This document shows positions 37,961 to 45,190 of a stretch of 64,000 nucleotides of DNA, piece by piece. Under the pieces are notes generated by a model, which saw nothing but the letters and a program-made list of their open reading frames with translations, did no database searches and was not told where the DNA came from. The stretch is from Ralstonia sp. RRA. Lineage in GTDB: Bacteria > Pseudomonadota > Gammaproteobacteria > Burkholderiales > Burkholderiaceae. The stretch spans positions 744,001-808,000 of the forward strand of contig NZ_CP146092.1 in assembly GCF_037023145.1 (NCBI RefSeq), written 5' to 3'. Every line of letters begins with the position of its first letter. The first letter of the stretch is position 1. The position numbers and the translations under genes are program-made.

Positions 37961-39568
37961 TCAGGGTGCAGCCTCGGTTGCCTGCGCAAGTTGCTTGAGC
38001 GCTTGCACGAAGTAGGCACGGTCATGCGGCGCGAGGTCTTGTGTGGTTTCCGACAGCCGCTCCATGGCAGTGCGGGTGGTGGCGTGATCGCCGTCGGCAT
38101 TGGCAAACCAGGCCAGCTCGAGCAGCAGGCCGCTGACTTGCACGTGGCCGTAGCGATGGCGGCCGCTGTCGTGCTCACGCAGGCGCAGCGCCGCCACGTC
38201 GGCCCAGCGTTGCGGCCAGTAGCGCGCATCGAAGGCTTCGGCAAACGGGCCGGCCTGAGCCCTGAGGTCTGCCAGCGTGAGCGCGGCGTGCGGCGCATCG
38301 GCACGCGCAATGCGCATCAGCGCGATGGCGTTCCAGGCCGACTGCAGCGGCCCGCCGTTACGCAGCGCTTGCCACTCGCTCATGGCCAGCCAGCGTACGG
38401 CATCGGTGGTGCCATCGGCGGTTGCCGAGTTGCCCAGCGCATCCCGCAGCAGCCAGCACGTCATGCCGAGGTTGGCGGCAACCTGCTGCACGGCATCGGA
38501 GGCCTGGCTTTCCAGCGCGGCGGCCAGTGCAGTTTCGAACTGGGCGACGATGCGCTGCGCTGTTTGTCCGCGCACTTCCGGCGCAACGTCAGCCGTGTCG
38601 GCGTAAAGCAGCCGTGCGCGTTCGATCAGAGCACTGAGGTTGTTCCACTCAAACCGGATCTGCGGGTGATAGCGCAACAGGCTGCGGCCGGGTTCGGCGT
38701 CGGCCATGCGTGCGAGCAGGCCGGCGGCGAGGTCAAGATCGCGCCGGTCATACGCGCACCAGGCGGTGACGACACGCTCCATGGCGGCGAGGTAGTCGTT
38801 GCCGAGCACGTGCCGCTGGCGACGGTGTGCCCGCAGTTGCGAGAGCAGGGCACTGGCGCGCGTGGAGTCGCCCAGCCGGCGGGCGGCCATCGCCTCGCCC
38901 AGGGTGACGAGGGCGCGCTGGAAATCGTTGTCGGCAGCATCCCCCGCGTGGCGCAGGGCGAGGAGTGCGCCGCCGCGCTCGGCATCCGATGCGCTGCCGG
39001 TGTGGGTGCCGGCCCCCAACGCGTGCAGCAGGCGCCCTTCGCGCATGGCATGGCGTGCCGTCAGGAAGGCGTGCCAGAACGCCGGGTTGGGTGTGCCTGG
39101 GGCGGGGCCGGACAGCGCGCTGGCGGTGGCCTCTGCAGCGCTGTCCGTTGCGCATTCCGCGGTGGCGATGCCAAGGAAGGCGCGTACGTCCGTATCGTCG
39201 GCAATGCGCCCTTCGACCAGACACACGACGCGCGCGGCATCTTCGGGTGTGAGCCAGAACGGGCCCTGGCTGCGTTTGTCGGCGTTGAGGAAGCGCGGCT
39301 CGCGGTCGCGCTGTTCGCCCCAGCCGGCTTGCACGCCCCAGTTCTGCCAATCGCGAAACGCGCGGCTGATCATCATGCGCTGCGTGCTGGCATCCGATAC
39401 CGCGCCGCGCAGATCGGCCAGTCGCACAAAGGGCTGCTCGGGCGACAGGCGGTGTGCATAGGCCAGCCGCACCAGCAGCCACAGGCTCTGGAACGGCGCG
39501 CGCCGGCCGTCGACGGTTTGCGGCGTGGTCAGTTCCAGGTGAAGGGCGGGCAAGGTGGGTGGCTGCAT
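37961..39568 (-). CDS. putative positive regulator of the divergent OXA-60-type beta-lactamase
   Basis: 535 residues from ATG 39568; an ATG at 39613 would add 15 residues. No named DNA-binding family was recognised. The N-terminal ~110 residues (FQSLWLLVRLAYAHRLSPEQ, VRLADLRGAVSDASTQRMMI) could be a helix-turn-helix; the rest is Ala/Leu-rich, helical and TPR-like (repeats ending in AMAARRLGDSTRASALLSQL and similar). In R. pickettii a gene of this size and orientation, about 190 bp upstream of blaOXA-60, is reported to be needed for inducible expression; this gene fits in position and length. Confidence 0.75.
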   Translation of the reverse strand: MQPPTLPALHLELTTPQTVDGRRAPFQSLWLLVRLAYAHRLSPEQPFVRLADLRGAVSDASTQRMMISRAFRDWQNWGVQAGWGEQRDREPRFLNADKRSQGPFWLTPEDAARVVCLVEGRIADDTDVRAFLGIATAECATDSAAEATASALSGPAPGTPNPAFWHAFLTARHAMREGRLLHALGAGTHTGSASDAERGGALLALRHAGDAADNDFQRALVTLGEAMAARRLGDSTRASALLSQLRAHRRQRHVLGNDYLAAMERVVTAWCAYDRRDLDLAAGLLARMADAEPGRSLLRYHPQIRFEWNNLSALIERARLLYADTADVAPEVRGQTAQRIVAQFETALAAALESQASDAVQQVAANLGMTCWLLRDALGNSATADGTTDAVRWLAMSEWQALRNGGPLQSAWNAIALMRIARADAPHAALTLADLRAQAGPFAEAFDARYWPQRWADVAALRLREHDSGRHRYGHVQVSGLLLELAWFANADGDHATTRTAMERLSETTQDLAPHDRAYFVQALKQLAQATEAAP

Positions 39569-39753
39569 ACGGAAACTGCGGTGGAGGCTGCAAGGCAAAA
39601 GCACTGCCGTCATTGTGCGCCAAGCCGTTTGTTACAGGCGTTACGCGTGTGACGTGCAGCCTGTCTTGCGCGCTGGAAAGGGCACAGCGCGCTCCCTACG
39701 ATGCGCAGCGCCGGTGCTTGCCGGCAGCTACCGACAACGTTCAAGGAGTTCCT
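39569..39753. promoter_or_regulatory. divergent control region of blaOXA and its regulator
   Basis: 185 bp. Contains a perfect inverted repeat GCGCGCTG-N9-CAGCGCGC (39668-39692) just before a -10-like TACGAT (39697-39702), without a proper -35, as expected for an activator-dependent promoter. Three GT(T/G)AC motifs spaced nine bases apart lie at 39631, 39640 and 39649. AAGGAG precedes the bla start. Confidence 0.55.
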
Positions 39754-40569
39754 ATGTTCCCTCGCTGGTCAAAGACCTTTGCGCTGGCCCTCACAGCCTG
39801 TGCTTTAGTGATGGGCGCCACTCAAGCGCACGCCGAGCTGGTCGTGCGCGATGATCTCAAGCGCGTGTTTGACGAAGCCGGTGTTGCCGGCACCTTCGTG
39901 CTGATGGACATCAGTGGCGATCGCACCTACGTGGTGGACCCGGCACGCGCCGCGCGGCGCATCCACCCTGCATCAACCTTCAAGATTCCCAACAGCCTGA
40001 TCGCCTTCGATACGGGTGCCGTGCGTGACGATCACGAGGTGATCCCATACGGTGGCAAGCCACAGCCCTTCAAACAGTGGGAGAAGGACATGGCATTGCC
40101 CGAGGCGATCCGCGTGTCCAACGTGCCCATCTATCAGGAAGTCGCGCGACGCATTGGCCCTGCGCGCATGCAGGCCTACGTGGATGCCTTCGACTACGGC
40201 AACCGCCAGATCGGCAGCGTGATTGACCAGTTCTGGCTGCGTGGTCCGCTGGAAATTTCCGCATTTGAAGAGGCGCGCTTCACCAGCCGTCTGGCGCTCA
40301 AGCAGTTGCCAGTGAAGCCGCGCACCTGGGATCTGGTCCACCGCATGCTGCTAATCGAAAAACAGGGCGATGCCGCGCTGTACGCCAAGACGGGGGTCGC
40401 TACCGAGTATCAGCCCGAGATCGGCTGGTGGGTGGGCTGGGTCGAGCGTGAGGGGAAGGTGTATGCGTTCGCCCTGAACATCGACATGCCGCTTGAGGCC
40501 GACATGGCCAAGCGCATTCCGTTAGGAAAACGGCTGATGCAGGCATTGGAAGTGTGGCCAACACCCTAG
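39754..40569 (+). CDS. blaOXA: class D beta-lactamase, OXA-60 family
   Basis: 271 residues, the length of OXA-60. Signal peptide to about 27 (...GATQAHA). Active-site motifs: STFK with Ser74 and Lys77, SNV at 122-124, YGN at 148-150, KTG at 212-214, then WWVGW. A periplasmic serine enzyme that hydrolyses beta-lactams; family members intrinsic to the R. pickettii group also act weakly on carbapenems. From memory, the sequence fits the OXA-60 branch and not OXA-22, but is not an exact match. AAGGAG precedes the ATG. Confidence 0.93.
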   Translation: MFPRWSKTFALALTACALVMGATQAHAELVVRDDLKRVFDEAGVAGTFVLMDISGDRTYVVDPARAARRIHPASTFKIPNSLIAFDTGAVRDDHEVIPYGGKPQPFKQWEKDMALPEAIRVSNVPIYQEVARRIGPARMQAYVDAFDYGNRQIGSVIDQFWLRGPLEISAFEEARFTSRLALKQLPVKPRTWDLVHRMLLIEKQGDAALYAKTGVATEYQPEIGWWVGWVEREGKVYAFALNIDMPLEADMAKRIPLGKRLMQALEVWPTP

Positions 40570-40583
40570 ATCTTGAATAACGC

Positions 40584-40618
40584 GGTATTTCCGATTCTGA
40601 TGATCAATCGGGAATACC
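40584..40618 (+). terminator. stem-loop after blaOXA
   Basis: 13-bp stem GGTATTTCCGATT / AATCGGGAATACC (one G-U pair) with a nine-base loop, 15 bp after the stop codon. There is no T-run, so a weak or rho-assisted 3' end is more likely than a classical terminator. Confidence 0.45.
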
Positions 40619-40777
40619 CGTGGTTAAGAATAAGAATCGGGTTGTGAGACGATTTTGTATGTAAAGAATTGTTGAATCTGGCTGGTACAAAATGGCGGTT
40701 AAAAACATGTCAGGTCTGGTCGTCCGTAAACGACTGGATAAAGAACATCGCCCGAGGGTCGGGTACTGGGGGTTGTT

Positions 40778-41233
40778 ATGCGCAAGCGTTATACGAGAGG
40801 GGCCGTTGCACTGATGGCGGCGATTGGTTTGATTGGGGCGACCGGAGCACTGGCCGCTGGCGGCCAAAGCGGCGGCACGATCCGTTTTACGGGGGCTGTC
40901 GTTGCAACCGGGTACAGCGTGCAGGCTGGGCAGCGTGCTGCCGGCTCGGCCGATGGGCTGCAGGCCCGTACGGCCGCAACCGGCAATCAAGTGGTGGTGG
41001 ACTTCAACACACCCGCGGTCAAGCCAGTGCCAGCCGAGGTGTCGGTTATGGCGCGCGGCAAGTCGTCGGGGATGTGGCATAGGGTTGGTGAAGCCGTGAG
41101 CGGGGCACTGATGCGCGCTCGGTATGACGGCTTCAAATCCAACGTGCTGGCGGGCAACCGCGGAATACTCACGCTCTCACATTCACCTGGCGCCGAACCA
41201 GCACTGGCCATCGTGACGGTTGCATACAAGTAA
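40778..41233 (+). CDS. small secreted fimbrial-subunit-like protein
   Basis: 151 residues with a signal peptide (MRKRYTRGAVALMAAIGLIG...ALA). The mature start GGTIRFTGAVV and the end LAIVTVAYK resemble type 1 fimbrial subunits, but the usual disulfide cysteines are absent and no chaperone or usher gene is nearby. Either an orphan fimbrial-like protein or an unrelated secreted beta-sheet protein. It follows a 200-bp stretch with lower GC than its surroundings. Confidence 0.65.
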   Translation: MRKRYTRGAVALMAAIGLIGATGALAAGGQSGGTIRFTGAVVATGYSVQAGQRAAGSADGLQARTAATGNQVVVDFNTPAVKPVPAEVSVMARGKSSGMWHRVGEAVSGALMRARYDGFKSNVLAGNRGILTLSHSPGAEPALAIVTVAYK

Positions 41234-41257
41234 GGCGGGAATTCTCCCGCCTTTTTT
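41233..41257 (+). terminator. terminator of the fimbrial-like gene
   Basis: Stem AAGGCGGGA / TCCCGCCTT with loop ATTC and a run of six T, directly after the stop codon. Confidence 0.9.
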
Positions 41258-41274
41258 ATTGGTTGCGCCAACCC

Positions 41275-42888
41275 TTACGACGCCACCGGCCCCACTGGTG
41301 ATTGAAACGGGTGGTACTGATACAGCCACGTTTCCGACAGCGGCTTGCCATCCACGCGCAGGAACAGGCGCATGTCCACCGGCTCCTTGCCGTCGACCGT
41401 CAAATCGAACTGCGCGCGCCAGTGGCCCGGCACGCCGTTGGGCACCGCTTCAGTAAATACATACGAGAACGTACCGCGCGAGGAGCTCAGCACCGCTTCG
41501 GGCTTTACGCCAAAGGGCAGCTTCTCCAGCGGGCCACCCTTGAACTCCACCATGAACTTGCGCACACCGTGCGGACGCGGTTGGCCCGGCTGGCCACCGT
41601 TGCCCAAGCGCGTGGCCACGCAGCGCGCCAGCGGCGTCGGATACGGCTCATCGGCCAGCCAGTGCAGGCGGTAGCGCAGGCGGTACTGGCTGCCTGCGCG
41701 TGCCGGCGCCTTCGGCACCCACATGGCGACGATGTTGTCGTGGATCTCGTCGTCGGTCGGGATCTCGATGAGTTGCACCGCGCCTTCGCCCCAACCTTCC
41801 AGCGGCTCGACCCACAGGCTCGGACGGCGCTCGTAGTGCACGCCGTCCTGATAATTGTTGAAATCGCGATCGCGCTGCAGTAGGCCGAAGCCGCGCGGGT
41901 TGTTGTCGCCAAACGCCGAGGCCATCGTGCGCGGCGGATCGTTCAGCGGGCGCCAGATGCGCTCGCCGCTGCCTGTCCACAGGGCCAGGCCGTCGGAGTC
42001 GTGCACCTCGGGGCGCCAGTCGGTGGCGGTGCCCTTGGCGGTTTCCGAGAACCAGTACATCGACGTAGCGGGCGCGATGCCGAAGCGGTCAATGTCCTTG
42101 CGCAGGAAGATCGCCGTGTCGATGTCCATCACCACGCCCTTCGTGCGATGCATGACGAAGCGGTACGCACCCGTGATGCTCGGGCCGTCGAGCAGCGTGT
42201 AGATCGTCACCGAATCGGCGCGGTTGTCTGCCGGCGTATCGAACCACACGTGCGTGAAGTTGGGGAATTCTTCCGGCTTGCCTGCCTGTGCCACGTCTAG
42301 CGCAATGCCGCGTGCCGAGAGGCCGTACTGATACAGCTCGCCAATCGCACGGAAGTACGACGCACCCAGGAAGGCCACCCAGTCGTTCTTCTTCCAGTCG
42401 AGCTTTTTCTGATCGCCCAGGCGGCTTTCCTGGAAGCGGAAGCCGGCGAAGCCGCTGCCGCGCGGCAGCTTGCGCGCGGGGCTGTCAGCGGGCATGTCGA
42501 AGTACGACTCGTCGTAGACGACCTCGCGCGCGGCGCCTTTCTCCACCACGTGCATGCGCACCGGTGCGCGGAAGAACGTGCCCAGGTGGAAGAACGTCAC
42601 CGGAAACTGCCCCGGGCCATCGGCAAACAGCGCGTGCGCCGTGTCGAACTTGATCTTGCCGTGGGCTTCGTAGTCGATCTTGGCGAGGATGTCGGCCGGT
42701 GCGGTGGCGGGTGGCGTGTACGGTTGGCCGGCCATCGCGCGGGCGCGCTCGATCAGCGCATCGAAAGAAAACGGTGCGGCATCGCCCAGTTTGACGCGGC
42801 TGGCGGCCAGTGCTTCGGGCGTGATGCCGAGCGCTGCCAGCGTGGCGGTAACGGAGGCGGAGGCAAGAAGGGTTCGACGTGTGACCAT
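41275..42888 (-). CDS. opgD: periplasmic glucan biosynthesis protein OpgD
   Basis: 537 residues, MdoG/OpgG family. The N-terminus MVTRRTLLASASVTATLA has a twin-Arg followed by a hydrophobic stretch, i.e. a Tat-type signal, which is the mark of OpgD rather than OpgG. The domain follows directly (FSFDALIERARAMAGQPY) with conserved FFRAPVRMHVV, GFRFQESRLGDQ and WVEPLEGWGEG blocks. It shapes osmoregulated periplasmic glucans. Single gene in this window; the OpgH synthase is not here. Confidence 0.92.
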   Translation of the reverse strand: MVTRRTLLASASVTATLAALGITPEALAASRVKLGDAAPFSFDALIERARAMAGQPYTPPATAPADILAKIDYEAHGKIKFDTAHALFADGPGQFPVTFFHLGTFFRAPVRMHVVEKGAAREVVYDESYFDMPADSPARKLPRGSGFAGFRFQESRLGDQKKLDWKKNDWVAFLGASYFRAIGELYQYGLSARGIALDVAQAGKPEEFPNFTHVWFDTPADNRADSVTIYTLLDGPSITGAYRFVMHRTKGVVMDIDTAIFLRKDIDRFGIAPATSMYWFSETAKGTATDWRPEVHDSDGLALWTGSGERIWRPLNDPPRTMASAFGDNNPRGFGLLQRDRDFNNYQDGVHYERRPSLWVEPLEGWGEGAVQLIEIPTDDEIHDNIVAMWVPKAPARAGSQYRLRYRLHWLADEPYPTPLARCVATRLGNGGQPGQPRPHGVRKFMVEFKGGPLEKLPFGVKPEAVLSSSRGTFSYVFTEAVPNGVPGHWRAQFDLTVDGKEPVDMRLFLRVDGKPLSETWLYQYHPFQSPVGPVAS

Positions 42889-43037
42889 AGGTGCCTGTAA
42901 CGTAACTTTGAGAATCAGAACAGTCCGACATGGTAACGCGGGCAGGGGTTCCGGACGGGGACTTGGCGTCGCACTTGGTGAGGCCGGTTGGCATGCGACT
43001 TATACTTCGCCCATTGTGTTTTCAGAACAAGAACAAT

Positions 43038-43373
43038 ATGCCGGTTGATTGGAAAGCCCGCCCCGCGCGCGGTCGTTTTGTCCTCGGCTGCGTCGCCCTC
43101 GTCGTGATCGGGGCGCTCAGCAGCTATCTTGGTTATCAGGATGGTGAACGTCTGACGGCCGCGTGGTCGCGCCTGAGCGTCGGCGCAGCCGTTGTGGCCA
43201 TTGGCCTGCTCGGCGTTCTGCTGCTGGCCTTTGGCTCCGCAGCGCGCCGTGAACGCATGCTGTTTTCGAGCGTAGCGGTGCGTTCGCGCCGCGCGCGACT
43301 CTCCGGCTGGGTGGCCTCGCTGGTGATCGGGGCGTTCGTCTTTGCTTATGTCTACACGTCGACGGGCGTGTAA
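43038..43373 (+). CDS. small inner-membrane hypothetical protein
   Basis: 111 residues from ATG 43038. Three hydrophobic segments (about 13-30, 46-65, 90-106) with basic loops, the pattern of a small inner-membrane protein. No family was recognised. Divergent from opgD (149 bp apart), followed by a serine hydrolase gene on the same strand. Confidence 0.7.
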   Translation: MPVDWKARPARGRFVLGCVALVVIGALSSYLGYQDGERLTAAWSRLSVGAAVVAIGLLGVLLLAFGSAARRERMLFSSVAVRSRRARLSGWVASLVIGAFVFAYVYTSTGV

Positions 43374-43486
43374 CCGCACCGCTCCCGCTGGCGTTCACGC
43401 CGCTGGTCCGCCGTTCGTCGCACGCCGCTTGGTTGACGCCAAACGGTTGGTGATACTGCCTGCCACCGATCCAATGTGGGGGCTTC

Positions 43487-44674
43487 ATGGCGCAACGACA
43501 TCGCAGTCTTGGCTGGTTAGCCCGCGCGGGTGTCGCGCTCGGCCTCGCCGTGTGCACGCACGCAGCGATCGCTGCGCCACAGTGCGATGCGCCAGCCCAG
43601 TTGAACGACGGCTGGCAGGTCGAAGCCAGCCCTGCCGCCGCCGACTTCGATGCCGAGCGCCTTTGCACCGTCCTGCACAATCTTGCCGACGGTGATATCA
43701 ACTTCCACAGCCTGCTTGTCGTGCGCCACGGCCATTTGGTCACCGAAGTCTATCGGGCCGGCAAGGACGAGCGCATCAAAGACCTGTTCCGCACCACGCG
43801 AACATTCGGCCCATCGACCGTGCACGATGTCCGGTCGATCAGCAAATCGGTGACGAGCCTGCTCTGGGGGATTGCGCAGGCGCAAGGCAAGATGCCGTCG
43901 CTCGACACGCCCGCGTTGTCATTGTTTCCGGATCTGGCCGACCTCAATGGGCAGGGGCGTGAAGCGATCACGCTGGCGCAGATGCTCTCCATGTCGAGCG
44001 GCCTGGCCTGGAACGAATGGAACGCGACCGGCCTGCTGGACAACGACGAATTTGGCTTGATCTGGCGCGGTGCGCAGGCGCATTACGTGTTCGACAGTCC
44101 TATGGCGGCGTCGCCCGGTGCGCAGTTCAACTACAACGGTGGCAACACGGCAGTCCTGGCGCAACTGCTGGTGGAACGCGTCGGCATGTCGCTGCCCGAC
44201 TACGCACGCAAGCACCTTTTTGAACCGCTCGGCATTACCGACTGGGAATGGGTCGATGATTTTCGCGGCCGCCCGATGGCGCACGCCGGGTTACGGCTGC
44301 GCCCGCGCGATCTTGCTCGCATCGGGCAACTGGTGCTGCAGCACGGTCAATGGCAAGGCCGCCAGATTGTGCCCGCCGAATGGATTGCGGAATCAACGCG
44401 CCCGCACATCGACACTGGCATCGAGCCCGGCTTGCAGTATGGCTACCAGTGGTGGCTCGGCAAGGTGGAGGCGGGCGGCGAGCAGCAGGACTGGGTTGGC
44501 GGCATCGGCCGGGGCGGGCAGCGCCTCTGGATCGTTCCGGGGCTAGACATGGTGGTGGTTGCCACCGCGGGTGACTACAACCAGCGCGCCATCTGGAAGC
44601 AGACCGAAACGCTGTTCAGCCAAGTCATGGCGACGGTACAACCAGCGCCGCCAGCTGCGTCCGCCGCCAGATAA
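43487..44674 (+). CDS. secreted serine hydrolase, class C beta-lactamase fold
   Basis: 395 residues. Signal peptide (to about AAIAA at 30). Beta-lactamase/transpeptidase-like domain with SxxK at Ser117-Lys120 (RSISKSV), the YxN-type motif FNYNGGN and a GxGRGGQR segment in place of KTG/HxG. Such proteins are usually esterases or peptidases rather than true lactamases. ATG 43487 follows GGGGG. Substrate not assignable. Confidence 0.9.
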   Translation: MAQRHRSLGWLARAGVALGLAVCTHAAIAAPQCDAPAQLNDGWQVEASPAAADFDAERLCTVLHNLADGDINFHSLLVVRHGHLVTEVYRAGKDERIKDLFRTTRTFGPSTVHDVRSISKSVTSLLWGIAQAQGKMPSLDTPALSLFPDLADLNGQGREAITLAQMLSMSSGLAWNEWNATGLLDNDEFGLIWRGAQAHYVFDSPMAASPGAQFNYNGGNTAVLAQLLVERVGMSLPDYARKHLFEPLGITDWEWVDDFRGRPMAHAGLRLRPRDLARIGQLVLQHGQWQGRQIVPAEWIAESTRPHIDTGIEPGLQYGYQWWLGKVEAGGEQQDWVGGIGRGGQRLWIVPGLDMVVVATAGDYNQRAIWKQTETLFSQVMATVQPAPPAASAAR

Positions 44675-44686
44675 CCGCTGCGCGGT

Positions 44687-45157
44687 TCAGAGGAACCGGT
44701 CGAGGATCTTGCGGCTGGGCTTGTCCAGCGCAAAGTGATCGCGGATCAGGTAGTGGATGCCGTGGCTATCCGAGATCAGCAGCGTGCTGCCAGTCAAGCG
44801 GCGGATGTCCTCCTCGCCGCGCAGCACGAGGTCGGTCTGGCCGCGATCGGTCTGCACCGTCCACGTGCTGGGCGTGGCATAGGTCGATACGCCGATGATC
44901 TTGCGGATCTCGGGCATGAACTCGCGTGAGGCCAACTCATCGGCAATCAGCGTGCGTGTGGGCTCGGGCAGTGCATCCAGTCGCGTGATCCAGGCCAGCT
45001 CACGGCCGTCGGTGCTCATCAGGCTGAAGCCGTCGGTCGCCGCGGAAATCGGAAACGCGCGCACAGGCACCACGCCTTCATGCGAGGTGCCGTCGGCCAG
45101 GGTCATGACCAGCTTGCCGAGGGTGTTGCGGCTGAGGGTGAAATCGGGCGTCTGCAT
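44687..45157 (-). CDS. DUF1854 protein of the cyanophycin locus
   Basis: 156 residues, no signal peptide or membrane segment, beta-rich (LSRNTLGKLVMTLADGTSHEG, WTVQTDRGQTDLVLRGEEDI, LISDSHGIHYLIRDHFALD). Recognised as DUF1854, a family typically encoded beside cyanophycin synthetases and the ABC transporter in Burkholderiales. Function unknown. 33 bp downstream of the transporter gene on the same strand. Confidence 0.85.
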   Translation of the reverse strand: MQTPDFTLSRNTLGKLVMTLADGTSHEGVVPVRAFPISAATDGFSLMSTDGRELAWITRLDALPEPTRTLIADELASREFMPEIRKIIGVSTYATPSTWTVQTDRGQTDLVLRGEEDIRRLTGSTLLISDSHGIHYLIRDHFALDKPSRKILDRFL

Positions 45158-45190
45158 TGCCGTGCTATTCCAGAAACGTGATTGCTGCGC

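Noticed and set aside
37991..39652. 553-codon plus-strand frame opposite the putative blaOXA regulator
   Set aside because: Competing frame of similar length. The minus-strand reading has the position and length expected for the OXA-60 regulator and normal protein composition; the plus reading is Gly/Arg/Gln-rich without features.
39754..40569. Assignment as OXA-22 rather than OXA-60
   Set aside because: The sequence around the active-site Ser (HPASTFKIPN), the YGN block and the divergent neighbour gene fit the OXA-60 branch.
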